Part shown: piece after piece, positions 6,873 to 11,536 of the stretch
Layout of the letters: every line of letters starts with the position of its first letter
How positions within the stretch are numbered: the first letter of the stretch is position 1
Virus record (IMG/VR): IMGVR_UViG_3300008629_000048
Location: 1 to 20,154 of that record
DNA: 20,154 bases
Reading direction: 5' to 3' (one strand)
Source: a virus
Translations under genes and position numbers: made by a program
Notes under the pieces: model-generated
Database searches by the model: none
What the model saw: the letters and a program-made list of their open reading frames with translations, nothing else
What the model was told of the DNA's origin: nothing

Positions 6873-6901
6873 AAGCTATATAGCGCATAGAAGCTATATA
6901 G
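6873..6901. repeat. tandem CTATATAG operator-like repeats
   Basis: AAGCTATATAG occurs at 6873-6883 and again at 6891-6901, start to start 18 bases. The first copy contains a perfect palindrome GCTATATAGC (6875-6884), the second is one base off. Spaced palindromes downstream of a promoter are typical of dimeric repressor sites, but no regulator is identified. Confidence 0.4.
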
Positions 6902-6993
6902 TTCTTCGTTGATGGCAAGTCTTTGTTGTCGGCGGGATCTGGTTGACATATAAATCCTATAATTTTGTACGTTCATTACATATATACCCATGT

Positions 6994-7106
6994 ATCCCCT
7001 ATGGTCTCCTGCCTAGGTACTTCATAGTCTTTGAAGGTTCTGCATAATCCCTTCAAAGATCTTCCAAGACTATGAAGTGCCTAGTCAAATCGCTAGTTGA
7101 GATGAA
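6994..7106 (+). repeat. left border module: 16-base box, 75-base hairpin core, 22-base box
   Basis: Box A, ATCCCCTATGGTCTCC (6994-7009), a 75-base core (7010-7084) that forms a hairpin, and box B (7085-7106, containing TCAAATCGCTAG). Both boxes recur in inverted orientation at 8318-8429, with a core of identical length and unrelated sequence. Confidence 0.8.
7013..7084 (+). repeat. long hairpin 1 (core of left border)
   Basis: Outer stem of 19 pairs between 7013-7031 and 7066-7084 with one G.U (T7018/G7079). The inner stem CTTTGAAGG (7029-7037) with CCTTCAAAG (7050-7058) competes for three bases; the loop is 12 bases and a ~7-base bulge lies on the 3' side. There is no T-tract after it, so it is not a simple terminator. 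Confidence 0.8.
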
Positions 7107-7117
7107 TTATAAGTTAT

Positions 7118-7203
7118 AAAACCCTACAAAATACTTTGTAAACTGTTCTTGGAGTTGATGAGAGATATGAAGTTTACAAAGTATTATTATTTTGTAGGGT
7201 TTT
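7118..7203 (+). repeat. long hairpin 2
   Basis: The left arm 7118-7143 is complementary to the right arm 7171-7203 through AAACCCTACAAAA and TACTTTGTAAACT halves, interrupted only by a six-base insertion (TTATTA) on the 3' arm. Stem ~26 pairs; loop ~26 bases. Confidence 0.8.
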
Positions 7204-7213
7204 GTTTCTATAT

Positions 7214-7406
7214 TTGTTTGTCAAATCCTTAACAGTTCTTCACAGTATTTAATAAAATATCAGAACCATTGCAAAGATCTTAACGGTAAGACAGAAGAAC
7301 CTGATCTACGCAATGGACGCATACGCTTTCTGATATTATTTAAATACTACAAATTCCATTTGGGAATTTGAATTGTGAAGATTTGTTAAGGATAGAATTG
7401 ACAAAC
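7214..7406 (+). repeat. branched long hairpin 3
   Basis: A succession of stems: 7216-7224/7398-7406, 7225-7233/7385-7393, 7238-7243/7375-7380, 7244-7251/7341-7348, 7258-7265/7328-7335 and 7266-7272/7310-7316. The 3' arm carries a side hairpin CAAATTCC/GGAATTTG (7350-7357 with 7363-7370), giving a three-way junction. About 48 pairs in all; G7235/T7383 is a wobble on the plus strand. Confidence 0.8.
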
Positions 7407-7414
7407 ATATCATG

Positions 7415-7562
7415 ATACAAAAATTTATAGTAAGCTGTCAATAATTTATAGTTGCAAGGCAACGAAAATTATACGTTTTTTAAGTAATGATTTAAAAATA
7501 GACACGGCGCAAAGCGCATTTTAAATCAATTAAAAAACTTGACAGCTTACAAATTTTTGTGT
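7415..7562 (+). repeat. branched long hairpin 4
   Basis: Stems 7417-7426/7551-7560, 7430-7441/7539-7550 (GTAAGCTGTCAA with TTGACAGCTTAC), 7475-7483/7530-7538 and 7488-7497/7519-7528, with an apical GCGC-AAA-GCGC (7507-7517). The 5' arm has a side hairpin built from ATAATTT/AAATTAT and GTTGC/GCAAC (7441-7472). The hairpin ends about 40 bases before the first small gene. Confidence 0.8.
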
Positions 7563-7604
7563 TAGGGTAAGGGTAATATTCATGTCATATAAGGAGTAAT
7601 AAAT

Positions 7605-7874
7605 ATGAGCATTAAAAATAATATTGAAATTCATTTCATCTTCGCCGATAACTTAGTCGCTAGGTTTCTTGACCTAGCAGACGCATACGAGTTTTTAGTT
7701 GGGCATTTTGCTCATCTAAAATCGAGTGAGTCTATGTTATCGCGCGAAGATGTTTTACTTGGAGTTTTGTCATCAGGTCTGTCTACTGAAGATGAAACAT
7801 TTATTAATAGGCAGGTAGCTCTTAATCGAGAGTTTCAAACTAGGAGTAGTACTGATGACAAAATCATCCAGTAA
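7605..7874 (+). CDS. hypothetical protein 1 inside the structured block
   Basis: 89 residues, ATG 7605 with an AAGGAG site eight bases upstream. The peptide has a hydrophobic/aromatic N-terminal half (IEIHFIFADNLVARFLDLAD, AYEFLVGHFAHL) and a polar C-terminal half, with no signal peptide, membrane span or known motif. The gene lies wholly within the self-complementary block. A 16-pair stem (7637-7652 with 7736-7752) and smaller hairpins such as GCTAGGT/ACCTAGC (7659-7678) are embedded in its coding sequence, so synonymous choice appears constrained by folding, or the frame is accidental. Its end overlaps the next gene by 20 bases. Coding is favoured by the Shine-Dalgarno site and overlap, but is not certain. 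Confidence 0.5.
   Translation: MSIKNNIEIHFIFADNLVARFLDLADAYEFLVGHFAHLKSSESMLSREDVLLGVLSSGLSTEDETFINRQVALNREFQTRSSTDDKIIQ
7637..7752 (+). repeat. long stem inside hypothetical gene 1
   Basis: CATCTTCGCCGATAAC (7637-7652) pairs with 7736-7752 (GTTATCGCGCGAAGATG), 16 pairs with one bulged base. Inside it are GCTAGGT/ACCTAGC (7659-7665 with 7672-7678) and a weaker CTCA/TGAG hairpin. A rival partner for the left arm, GAAGATGAAA, occurs just downstream near 7789-7798. Confidence 0.7.
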
Positions 7875-8250
7875 AACTAAGACTCAGGCTAGCGGTTCGG
7901 TTCACGAATCGATTTTCGCCAGTTCTGAGAAAGAAGAACCAACAATGAATCAATGTAAATATTTGATTTATTTGTACAGGGAAATCCTTAAGGCGAAAAT
8001 CCTTAAAAGGCACGAATTTATACAAAGTGCCAAAACCAGTGATTTCCCTTGGTTTGCAGGCGCGAACCGCAGACCTGCATCATTCGCTATTCATCTCTTA
8101 AACACTTTTAGTGTTGATCAGAGTCTGAATCGAGGCGCGGTTAGTAAATTAATTGATAATGCGAAAACCAATCAAGCTTTTGATCTTAAGTTTGTCAAAG
8201 GTTTTCTCGATTCAGTTAATACCTACTACGCTAATCGTAATAAGGCTTAG
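7855..8250 (+). CDS. hypothetical protein 2 inside the structured block
   Basis: 131 residues. ATG 7855 has AGGAG eight bases upstream and overlaps gene 1; a shorter version could start at ATG 7945 (MNQCKYLIYLYRE). The first 30 residues are Ser/Thr/Lys-rich and look disordered. The rest is basic and helical, with KYLIYLYREILKAKILKRHE, an FPWFAGANRRP segment, and a C-terminal KLIDNAKTNQAFDLKFVKGF helix. No family recognised; nucleic-acid binding is plausible from the basic helices. Coding sequence coincides with long-range stems (7885-7899/8063-8077, 7911-7920/7992-8001, 8079-8089/8248-8258, 8125-8134/8206-8215), and the start codon sits in a hairpin (7850-7873). A strong terminator follows directly. 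Confidence 0.5.
   Translation: MTKSSSKTKTQASGSVHESIFASSEKEEPTMNQCKYLIYLYREILKAKILKRHEFIQSAKTSDFPWFAGANRRPASFAIHLLNTFSVDQSLNRGAVSKLIDNAKTNQAFDLKFVKGFLDSVNTYYANRNKA
7885..8077 (+). repeat. long-range stem set A inside hypothetical gene 2
   Basis: CAGG-x3-GCGGTTCG (7885-7899) pairs with CGAACCGC-x3-CCTG (8063-8077), 12 pairs with a 3x3 internal loop. It encloses GATTTTCGCC (7911-7920) with GGCGAAAATC (7992-8001), the AATCAA/TTGATT hairpin, and AAACCA/TGGTTT (8033-8038 with 8050-8055). Confidence 0.6.
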
Positions 8251-8258
8251 CGAATGAT
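8079..8258 (+). repeat. long-range stem set B at the end of hypothetical gene 2
   Basis: ATCATTCGCTA (8079-8089) pairs perfectly with TAGCGAATGAT (8248-8258), straddling the gene's stop codon. It encloses AACACT/AGTGTT (8101-8115), CTGAATCGAG (8125-8134) with CTCGATTCAG (8206-8215), and AAAACC/GGTTTT (8164-8169 with 8200-8205). Confidence 0.6.
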
Positions 8259-8261
8259 AAG

Positions 8262-8310
8262 AATCCCAGACTAGACTTCGTGTTTAGTTTGGGATTTTTT
8301 TTATTTTTTT
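8262..8310 (+). terminator. strong Rho-independent terminator
   Basis: Stem 8262-8276 with 8282-8296 (15 pairs including two G.U, five-base TTCGT loop), followed by eight T, an A and seven T. It lies 11 bases after the stop of hypothetical gene 2 and would end the rightward transcript from 6782. It sits inside the outer border helices, which is hard to reconcile with a single uninterrupted RNA over the whole block. Confidence 0.85.
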
Positions 8311-8317
8311 CCTGTTT

Positions 8318-8429
8318 TTCATCTCACTAGCGATTTGATAAAAAATTCTGTTGTCTGTTTCGAACTGGCAAAGCCAGGTCTCAACAGTTCTTCTTAATTC
8401 TTCTGAATTTTTTGGAGACCATAGGGGAT
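8318..8429 (-). repeat. right border module (inverted copy of 6994-7106)
   Basis: Box B (8338-8318 on the minus strand, one base shorter than the left copy), a 75-base core (8339-8413) and box A (8414-8429, exact complement of the left). The core forms its own hairpin: AAAAAATTC (8340-8348) with GAATTTTTT (8405-8413), then CTGTT/AACAG and CTGGC-AAA-GCCAG (8365-8377). It shares no obvious sequence with the left core. Confidence 0.8.
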
Positions 8430-8487
8430 CATATTTATTTTTTGTTCTTATTAATTTTACAAAAAATTTATAAAAAATAAATACAAG
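8430..8487. other. AT-rich spacer
   Basis: A very AT-rich stretch between the structured block and the origin-like repeats. It could act as a DNA-unwinding region for the neighbouring DnaA boxes. No gene, promoter or terminator is convincing here. Confidence 0.4.
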
Positions 8488-8538
8488 CGCCTCTGATTGA
8501 GGGCATAAAATAAACTTATCCGCCTCTTATTGAGGGCA
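8488..8538 (+). repeat. 33-base-spaced direct repeat next to DnaA boxes
   Basis: CGCCTCTGATTGAGGGCA (8488-8505) recurs at 8521-8538 with one change (17 of 18 identical), start to start 33 bases. Each copy contains CCTC...GAGG, a small dyad. The spacing equals that of the DnaA-box units at 8579 and 8612, suggesting an iteron-like array. Confidence 0.6.
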
Positions 8539-8557
8539 AAATAATAATACACACAAG

Positions 8558-8660
8558 ATATCCACAAAAAATAAAGAGTTATCCACAACAAATTAACACA
8601 AGAATACACACTTATCCACAGGAAATTAACACTAATTTATATTAAATTAATTTATACTAG
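8558..8660 (+). other. DnaA-box cluster, candidate replication origin
   Basis: Two perfect consensus DnaA boxes TTATCCACA (8579-8587, 8612-8620) and one near-consensus ATATCCACA (8558-8566), all in the same orientation with start spacings 21 and 33, close to two and three helical turns. A further half-match TTATCC is at 8516-8521. The two perfect boxes are each followed by a shared AAATTAACAC segment, so the repeat unit is ~22 bases. An AT-only stretch follows (about 8632-8656). It lies at the point where leftward and rightward arms diverge and just ahead of the first early gene. This is the standard make-up of a DnaA-dependent origin; direct proof is lacking. Confidence 0.6.
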
Positions 8661-8663
8661 GGC

Positions 8664-8692
8664 TTGACTTTCGCAAACTTTTCTGGTAAAAT
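8664..8692 (+). promoter_or_regulatory. sigma70-type promoter for the zinc-ribbon gene
   Basis: -35 TTGACT (8664-8669), 17-base spacer, -10 TAAAAT (8687-8692). Start expected near 8699; the leader begins with a small CCTT-CCGC-AAGG hairpin. One of three near-identical promoters within 630 bases. Confidence 0.75.
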
Positions 8693-8740
8693 CTGGGCAA
8701 CCTTCCGCAAGGAACAAAATAAAACAACATAGGAATTAAT

Positions 8741-8926
8741 ATGACTATAGAAATCAACAACTTAGAAACCTTTCTAAATGCAGACGATCAAGAATATATT
8801 AGAGATATTCCAGATTTATTTGATGCCAGTCCTACAGTAAAATGTGATGATTGTGGGATCGAAGCAGAATATGAAAAAGATGACTTATATATTTGTGTCG
8901 ACTGCGGTATAAAAATAACAGTATAA
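8741..8926 (+). CDS. small zinc-ribbon protein
   Basis: 61 residues with ATG 8741 behind AGGA. The N-terminal half is acidic (LETFLNADDQEYIRDIPDLF); the C-terminal half has VKCDDCGIEAEYEKDDLYIC then VDCG, that is two CxxC pairs separated by about 15 residues, a complete four-cysteine zinc ribbon. Such mini-proteins often bind DNA, RNA or RNA polymerase. Its private strong promoter and position as first gene after the origin-like region suggest an immediate-early protein, perhaps acting on host transcription. No named family recognised. Confidence 0.75.
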   Translation: MTIEINNLETFLNADDQEYIRDIPDLFDASPTVKCDDCGIEAEYEKDDLYICVDCGIKITV

Positions 8927-8934
8927 ATTAGAGC

Positions 8935-8963
8935 TTGACTTCTGGTGTGATCTGTGGTATAAT
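8935..8963 (+). promoter_or_regulatory. near-consensus sigma70 promoter
   Basis: -35 TTGACT (8935-8940), 17-base spacer, perfect -10 TATAAT (8958-8963), preceded by GC as in the promoters at 8664 and 9261. Drives the small gene at 9012. Confidence 0.8.
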
Positions 8964-9011
8964 TCTCCACAGCACTTTGGGCAACACAATAATAATCTTG
9001 GAGATATATTT

Positions 9012-9242
9012 ATGAAAAGAATTAAACCGCGACCGATAAGAACTTTTAGAAATTTAGATGAAGCTAAGCGTTCTGTAAAAAAAGATGGCTATTACTATAA
9101 AGGACATGAAAACTATAAAGAATATAAAATATTCTATTATAGTAAAGGTAGTAAGAATATGATAATAACTTCTGAGCCACATCAATACCTTTATGTTGAT
9201 GATATGATTATGGGTACTAAATGGTATGTTTTTAATTGGTAG
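9012..9242 (+). CDS. small basic hypothetical early protein
   Basis: 76 residues, ATG 9012 with GGAG eight bases upstream. It is strongly basic in the first half (MKRIKPRPIRTFRNLDEAKR) and tyrosine-rich throughout (GYYYKGHENYKEYKIFYY), ending YVDDMIMGTKWYVFNW, a pattern of short beta strands. It is monocistronic: its own near-perfect promoter is 50 bases upstream and another promoter follows its stop. No family recognised; early expression is inferred. Confidence 0.7.
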   Translation: MKRIKPRPIRTFRNLDEAKRSVKKDGYYYKGHENYKEYKIFYYSKGSKNMIITSEPHQYLYVDDMIMGTKWYVFNW

Positions 9243-9260
9243 AAACAGTATAGATTCAGC

Positions 9261-9289
9261 TTGACTTCCCCGAACTTTTCGTGTAAAAT
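9261..9289 (+). promoter_or_regulatory. sigma70-type promoter upstream of the 138-residue early gene
   Basis: -35 TTGACT (9261-9266), 17-base spacer, -10 TAAAAT (9284-9289). The sequence GAACTTTTC in the spacer nearly repeats that of the 8664 promoter (CAAACTTTTC). A GGGCA follows 15 bases after the -10, as after the 8935 promoter. Confidence 0.75.
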
Positions 9290-9530
9290 TGGGGGGTGCT
9301 TTCGGGCAGAAACAAATTAAAAGTTTTCATATTACTCCTATGAAAAAAGGTTGAGATAGATGTGTTCTATCGGGTAAGGGTGGGCAAAAATAAAATGTGG
9401 TGTATCATTGGAAAGTCGACAAAATACTTAAAGAAAACAAAATAAATGCCTCCAAGTTTTCGCCACATAATAATCACTATAGGCTAAAGAGCAGTTGCCT
9501 TCATAATATTGCTCAAAATCGGAGATTGTA
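9290..9530 (+). promoter_or_regulatory. 240-base structured leader
   Basis: A long untranslated leader. Visible stems are GATAGA/TCTATC (9355-9360 with 9366-9371), an eight-pair helix closing 9395-9402 with 9461-9468 (one G.U), and GAGCA/TGCTC just before the Shine-Dalgarno site. Only tiny reading frames (4-16 codons) occur, none with a clear ribosome site. Either a regulatory leader or a small RNA; no known riboswitch recognised. Confidence 0.4.
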
Positions 9531-9947
9531 ATGAGTAGAATAACTTATACAAAGAAAGGGAACAGTAGAGATACTGTAGAATTAACTAAACCAATAGCTT
9601 CCGCACCATTTAAGATTAGACTTTTATGGGCATTAGGAAATCTATTTGGTATCAATCAAATTAAACGCAATGCTGTTAAAAGCAGAGGATTTGGTTTTGA
9701 TTATTTAAGACCTGTTAAAGATAAAGATGGCAACTTCATTTATGAAGAAGATGGTACTATTAAAATGGCACCACGCACTTATACATCTATTAACTTTGGC
9801 ATGTGGGTTTTGAATAGACGAAACTCTAATCCAGTACAAGATATTTGGTACAAAAGAGCTAACTATAATGGAAAGTATCAACATACACCGCTTACTTTTA
9901 GAAATAAAACTATGCAGATGATTCGTATTCCTGCAAGGTTGGTGTAA
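9531..9947 (+). CDS. basic hypothetical protein
   Basis: 138 residues, ATG 9531 with a GGAG site ten bases upstream. Basic overall, with a helical PFKIRLLWALGNLFGINQIK segment (residues ~26-46; amphipathic rather than clearly membrane-spanning), then RPVKDKDGNFIYEEDGTIKM and a C-terminal half rich in aromatic, Asn and Arg residues. No recognised domain. A strong promoter plus a 240-base leader lies upstream and a second structured leader follows, so it is probably expressed alone as an early protein. Confidence 0.7.
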   Translation: MSRITYTKKGNSRDTVELTKPIASAPFKIRLLWALGNLFGINQIKRNAVKSRGFGFDYLRPVKDKDGNFIYEEDGTIKMAPRTYTSINFGMWVLNRRNSNPVQDIWYKRANYNGKYQHTPLTFRNKTMQMIRIPARLV

Positions 9948-10164
9948 TTTAATTAGGCTCGTTTAGTGGGAAGAACGATTAACTGAGATTCCTGCGAGAG
10001 CTTAATATTGTAAGGGTTGGTAAGAAAAGGAAGCCAACATAAAACATCCTGCACTCTACCCATGAGGTGTTAAACGAGTTATAAACAGTTCCTTACAAGC
10101 AGTTGGTAGTCTGCTTTATCAAAACTACCACAATTTTAATTTTTTTAATTCGGGAGATAGAATT
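9948..10164 (+). promoter_or_regulatory. structured leader upstream of the DUF932 gene
   Basis: 217 bases with no credible reading frame. Complementary pairs are CTCGTTTA (9958-9965)/TAAACGAG (10071-10078), TTGTAAGG (10008-10015)/CCTTACAA (10091-10098), GTTGG/CCAAC around 10016-10038, and GGTAGT/ACTACC near 10105-10130 followed by a T-rich tract. The first two pairs interlock, so they form either a pseudoknot or alternative folds. No obvious promoter seen; the RNA may come from 9261. Confidence 0.45.
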
Positions 10165-11130
10165 ATGAATAGAACAGAAGTCCTAGCAAATCTAGGCAAT
10201 TATAACGGCGCTGATTTTTCAGTACGCAAAGAACCTTTACATATACAAAGTAAAGGATTTTTTGATACAACACAAAGCGGAAGGTATCAACGTGTTTTTG
10301 ATAGCATAGATTCTCATGTAGCATTGGTGCGTGAAGATACAAACCAAGTATTAAGTGTGGTTGGTGCAGGGTATAATCCTGTTAAACATAGCACTGCATT
10401 TAAAACAGCAGAGAATGTTATTGAATTGTCTGATCTTGATATAACAGGGATCACAAGAGAAACTAGATGTTCTCATGATGGTGCTAGAGCATATAGTATC
10501 TACACATTACCAGAACACAGAGTTAATCTTGGTAGAAAGAATGATGATGTAGCATTAACTATATCAGCAAGAAATAGTTTTGATGGTTCGTGGTCATTCA
10601 CAGTTGAGGTCGGCGGTTTTAGATTTATCTGTTTAAATATGCAAGTGTTTGCTAATAACTTTGCAATCCACAAATCTAAACACACTAAAGGTCTTAATCT
10701 ACAGCGTGTTGCTGATAAATTATCAGAAGCTGTTAGATTCTACGATCAAGAAACTGAATTGTGGCAAGAGATGGTTGATACTAAGATAACAAACAATGAT
10801 GCTATGACTATATTGGCACATTTATCTAAGGCTAAAACAGTAGATGCGCATTTAAATTCTGGAAAATATACAACTGAAATTTTATATCAACCAGATGTAA
10901 TTAGAAATAAAACATTATCTAAATTGTGGGATTATTGGATAGTCAATAATAGACAATTAGATGGTACAGCGTGGGCATTATATAATGCTATGACTGAATG
11001 GGCAACACATGGTTCTGTAACTAAGAAATCATCTATTGGAAACTACGCATCATTACAAATTGATCGGCTTGACAAAGTTAGAAAGACTTTAAATGAGAAG
11101 ATGATTCCTAGTTTGAAGTTGGTGGCATGA
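10165..11130 (+). CDS. DUF932 phage/plasmid-like protein
   Basis: 321 residues, ATG 10165 with GGAG seven to eight bases upstream. It matches the DUF932 / phage-plasmid-like protein family (TIGR03299 type): an N-terminal part with VVGAGYNPVKHSTAFKTAEN (~65-84), a central GGFRFICLNMQVFANNFAIH segment (~148-167) carrying the conserved C-x-N-x-x near the middle, and a helical C-terminal half. Members are widespread in phages and plasmids; the biochemical function is not established, and some are found beside recombination genes. Here it leads a run of small genes before the SSB-like protein. Full length compared with the family. Confidence 0.85.
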   Translation: MNRTEVLANLGNYNGADFSVRKEPLHIQSKGFFDTTQSGRYQRVFDSIDSHVALVREDTNQVLSVVGAGYNPVKHSTAFKTAENVIELSDLDITGITRETRCSHDGARAYSIYTLPEHRVNLGRKNDDVALTISARNSFDGSWSFTVEVGGFRFICLNMQVFANNFAIHKSKHTKGLNLQRVADKLSEAVRFYDQETELWQEMVDTKITNNDAMTILAHLSKAKTVDAHLNSGKYTTEILYQPDVIRNKTLSKLWDYWIVNNRQLDGTAWALYNAMTEWATHGSVTKKSSIGNYASLQIDRLDKVRKTLNEKMIPSLKLVA

Positions 11131-11348
11131 TAGAATCTATACACTACGGCATTAAGTTGAATCTTAAAAGTGTCGAAGATGCTAGAAACTATCTGCGACA
11201 GCATAAAAATATGTCCTTAGTTATCAGATTGAATAATCAAAACGATTACAATCTTTTAGTTGAGGGCATATTCAAAATGCGGGGCATGAAGAATATTAAA
11301 TTAATTAATGGATTGGAAAATCCTAGAACATATCATTTTGAGAGGTAA
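11127..11348 (+). CDS. small hypothetical protein
   Basis: 73 residues; ATG overlaps the DUF932 stop as ATGA, so it is translationally coupled. Mixed alpha/beta character: KLNLKSVEDARNYLRQHKN, then SLVIRLNNQNDYNLLVEGIF, then basic RGMKNIKLI. The alternation of strand and helix with a Leu-rich core suggests a compact fold. No family recognised. Confidence 0.65.
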   Translation: MIESIHYGIKLNLKSVEDARNYLRQHKNMSLVIRLNNQNDYNLLVEGIFKMRGMKNIKLINGLENPRTYHFER

Positions 11349-11353
11349 AACAA

Positions 11354-11536
11354 ATGACAATCGAAGTAAACTATACAGAAATGGTACTTAATTTTATAAA
11401 AGTACAAGGCGATAAGTGGACACAAGCTATTACAAAAGCATGTACCGAGGCAGACGCTTTAGAAATATTTGATCATGAAGCACGAATGATTTTTATTCAA
11501 CAAAGAGTTGATGATATATTGGGGGAAAGACCATGA
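11354..11536 (+). CDS. small hypothetical protein
   Basis: 60 residues starting five bases after the previous stop with a GAGG site upstream. Predicted entirely helical (MVLNFIKVQGDKWTQAITK, ALEIFDHEARMIFIQQRVDD), mildly acidic, with no membrane span or cysteine motif beyond a single Cys. It overlaps the next gene by four bases. No family recognised. Confidence 0.6.
   Translation: MTIEVNYTEMVLNFIKVQGDKWTQAITKACTEADALEIFDHEARMIFIQQRVDDILGERP

Larger units (their letters stand above)
6994..8429 (+). ncRNA. 1.44 kb self-complementary block, candidate giant structured RNA
   Basis: The ends pair perfectly over 16 bases (6994-7009 with 8414-8429). Nested inside, 7085-7106 pairs with 8318-8338 (21 pairs, one bulge). 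The stretch between is almost wholly stem-loops: 7013-7084, 7118-7203, 7214-7406, 7415-7562, 7637-7752, 7885-8077, 8079-8258, 8262-8296 and 8340-8413. These stems are mutually compatible, as in a large folded RNA. Transition mismatches in stems are G.U on the plus strand (T7018/G7079, G7235/T7383, T7416/G7561, G8269/T8289). It could be a giant phage RNA of the ornate type (GOLLD/ROOL-like in scale only), a structured message carrying two small genes, or a DNA element. The stems are seen; the RNA identity is inferred. Confidence 0.45.

Noticed and set aside
6940-6975. Possible promoter TTGACA followed by TATAAT near 6943-6963
   Set aside because: The two hexamers are only about nine bases apart, far from the required 16-18.
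7118-7562. Retron or CRISPR-like repeat array
   Set aside because: No reverse transcriptase or Cas gene nearby, and the hairpins differ in sequence and length, with no regular repeat-spacer pattern.
7539-7580. Possible promoter at TTGACA 7539-7545 for hypothetical gene 1
   Set aside because: The position 17 bases downstream reads TTAGGG, not a -10 box; the TTGACA is better explained as the 3' arm of hairpin 4.
6994-8429. Insertion sequence or transposon interpretation of the block
   Set aside because: No transposase-like protein in the two frames and no convincing target-site duplication outside the 16-base ends (only a weak CATGT/CATAT similarity), so not called as a mobile element.
9290-9530. 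tRNA or tiny genes in the leader
   Set aside because: No cloverleaf or acceptor stem was found; frames of 4-16 codons lack ribosome sites.
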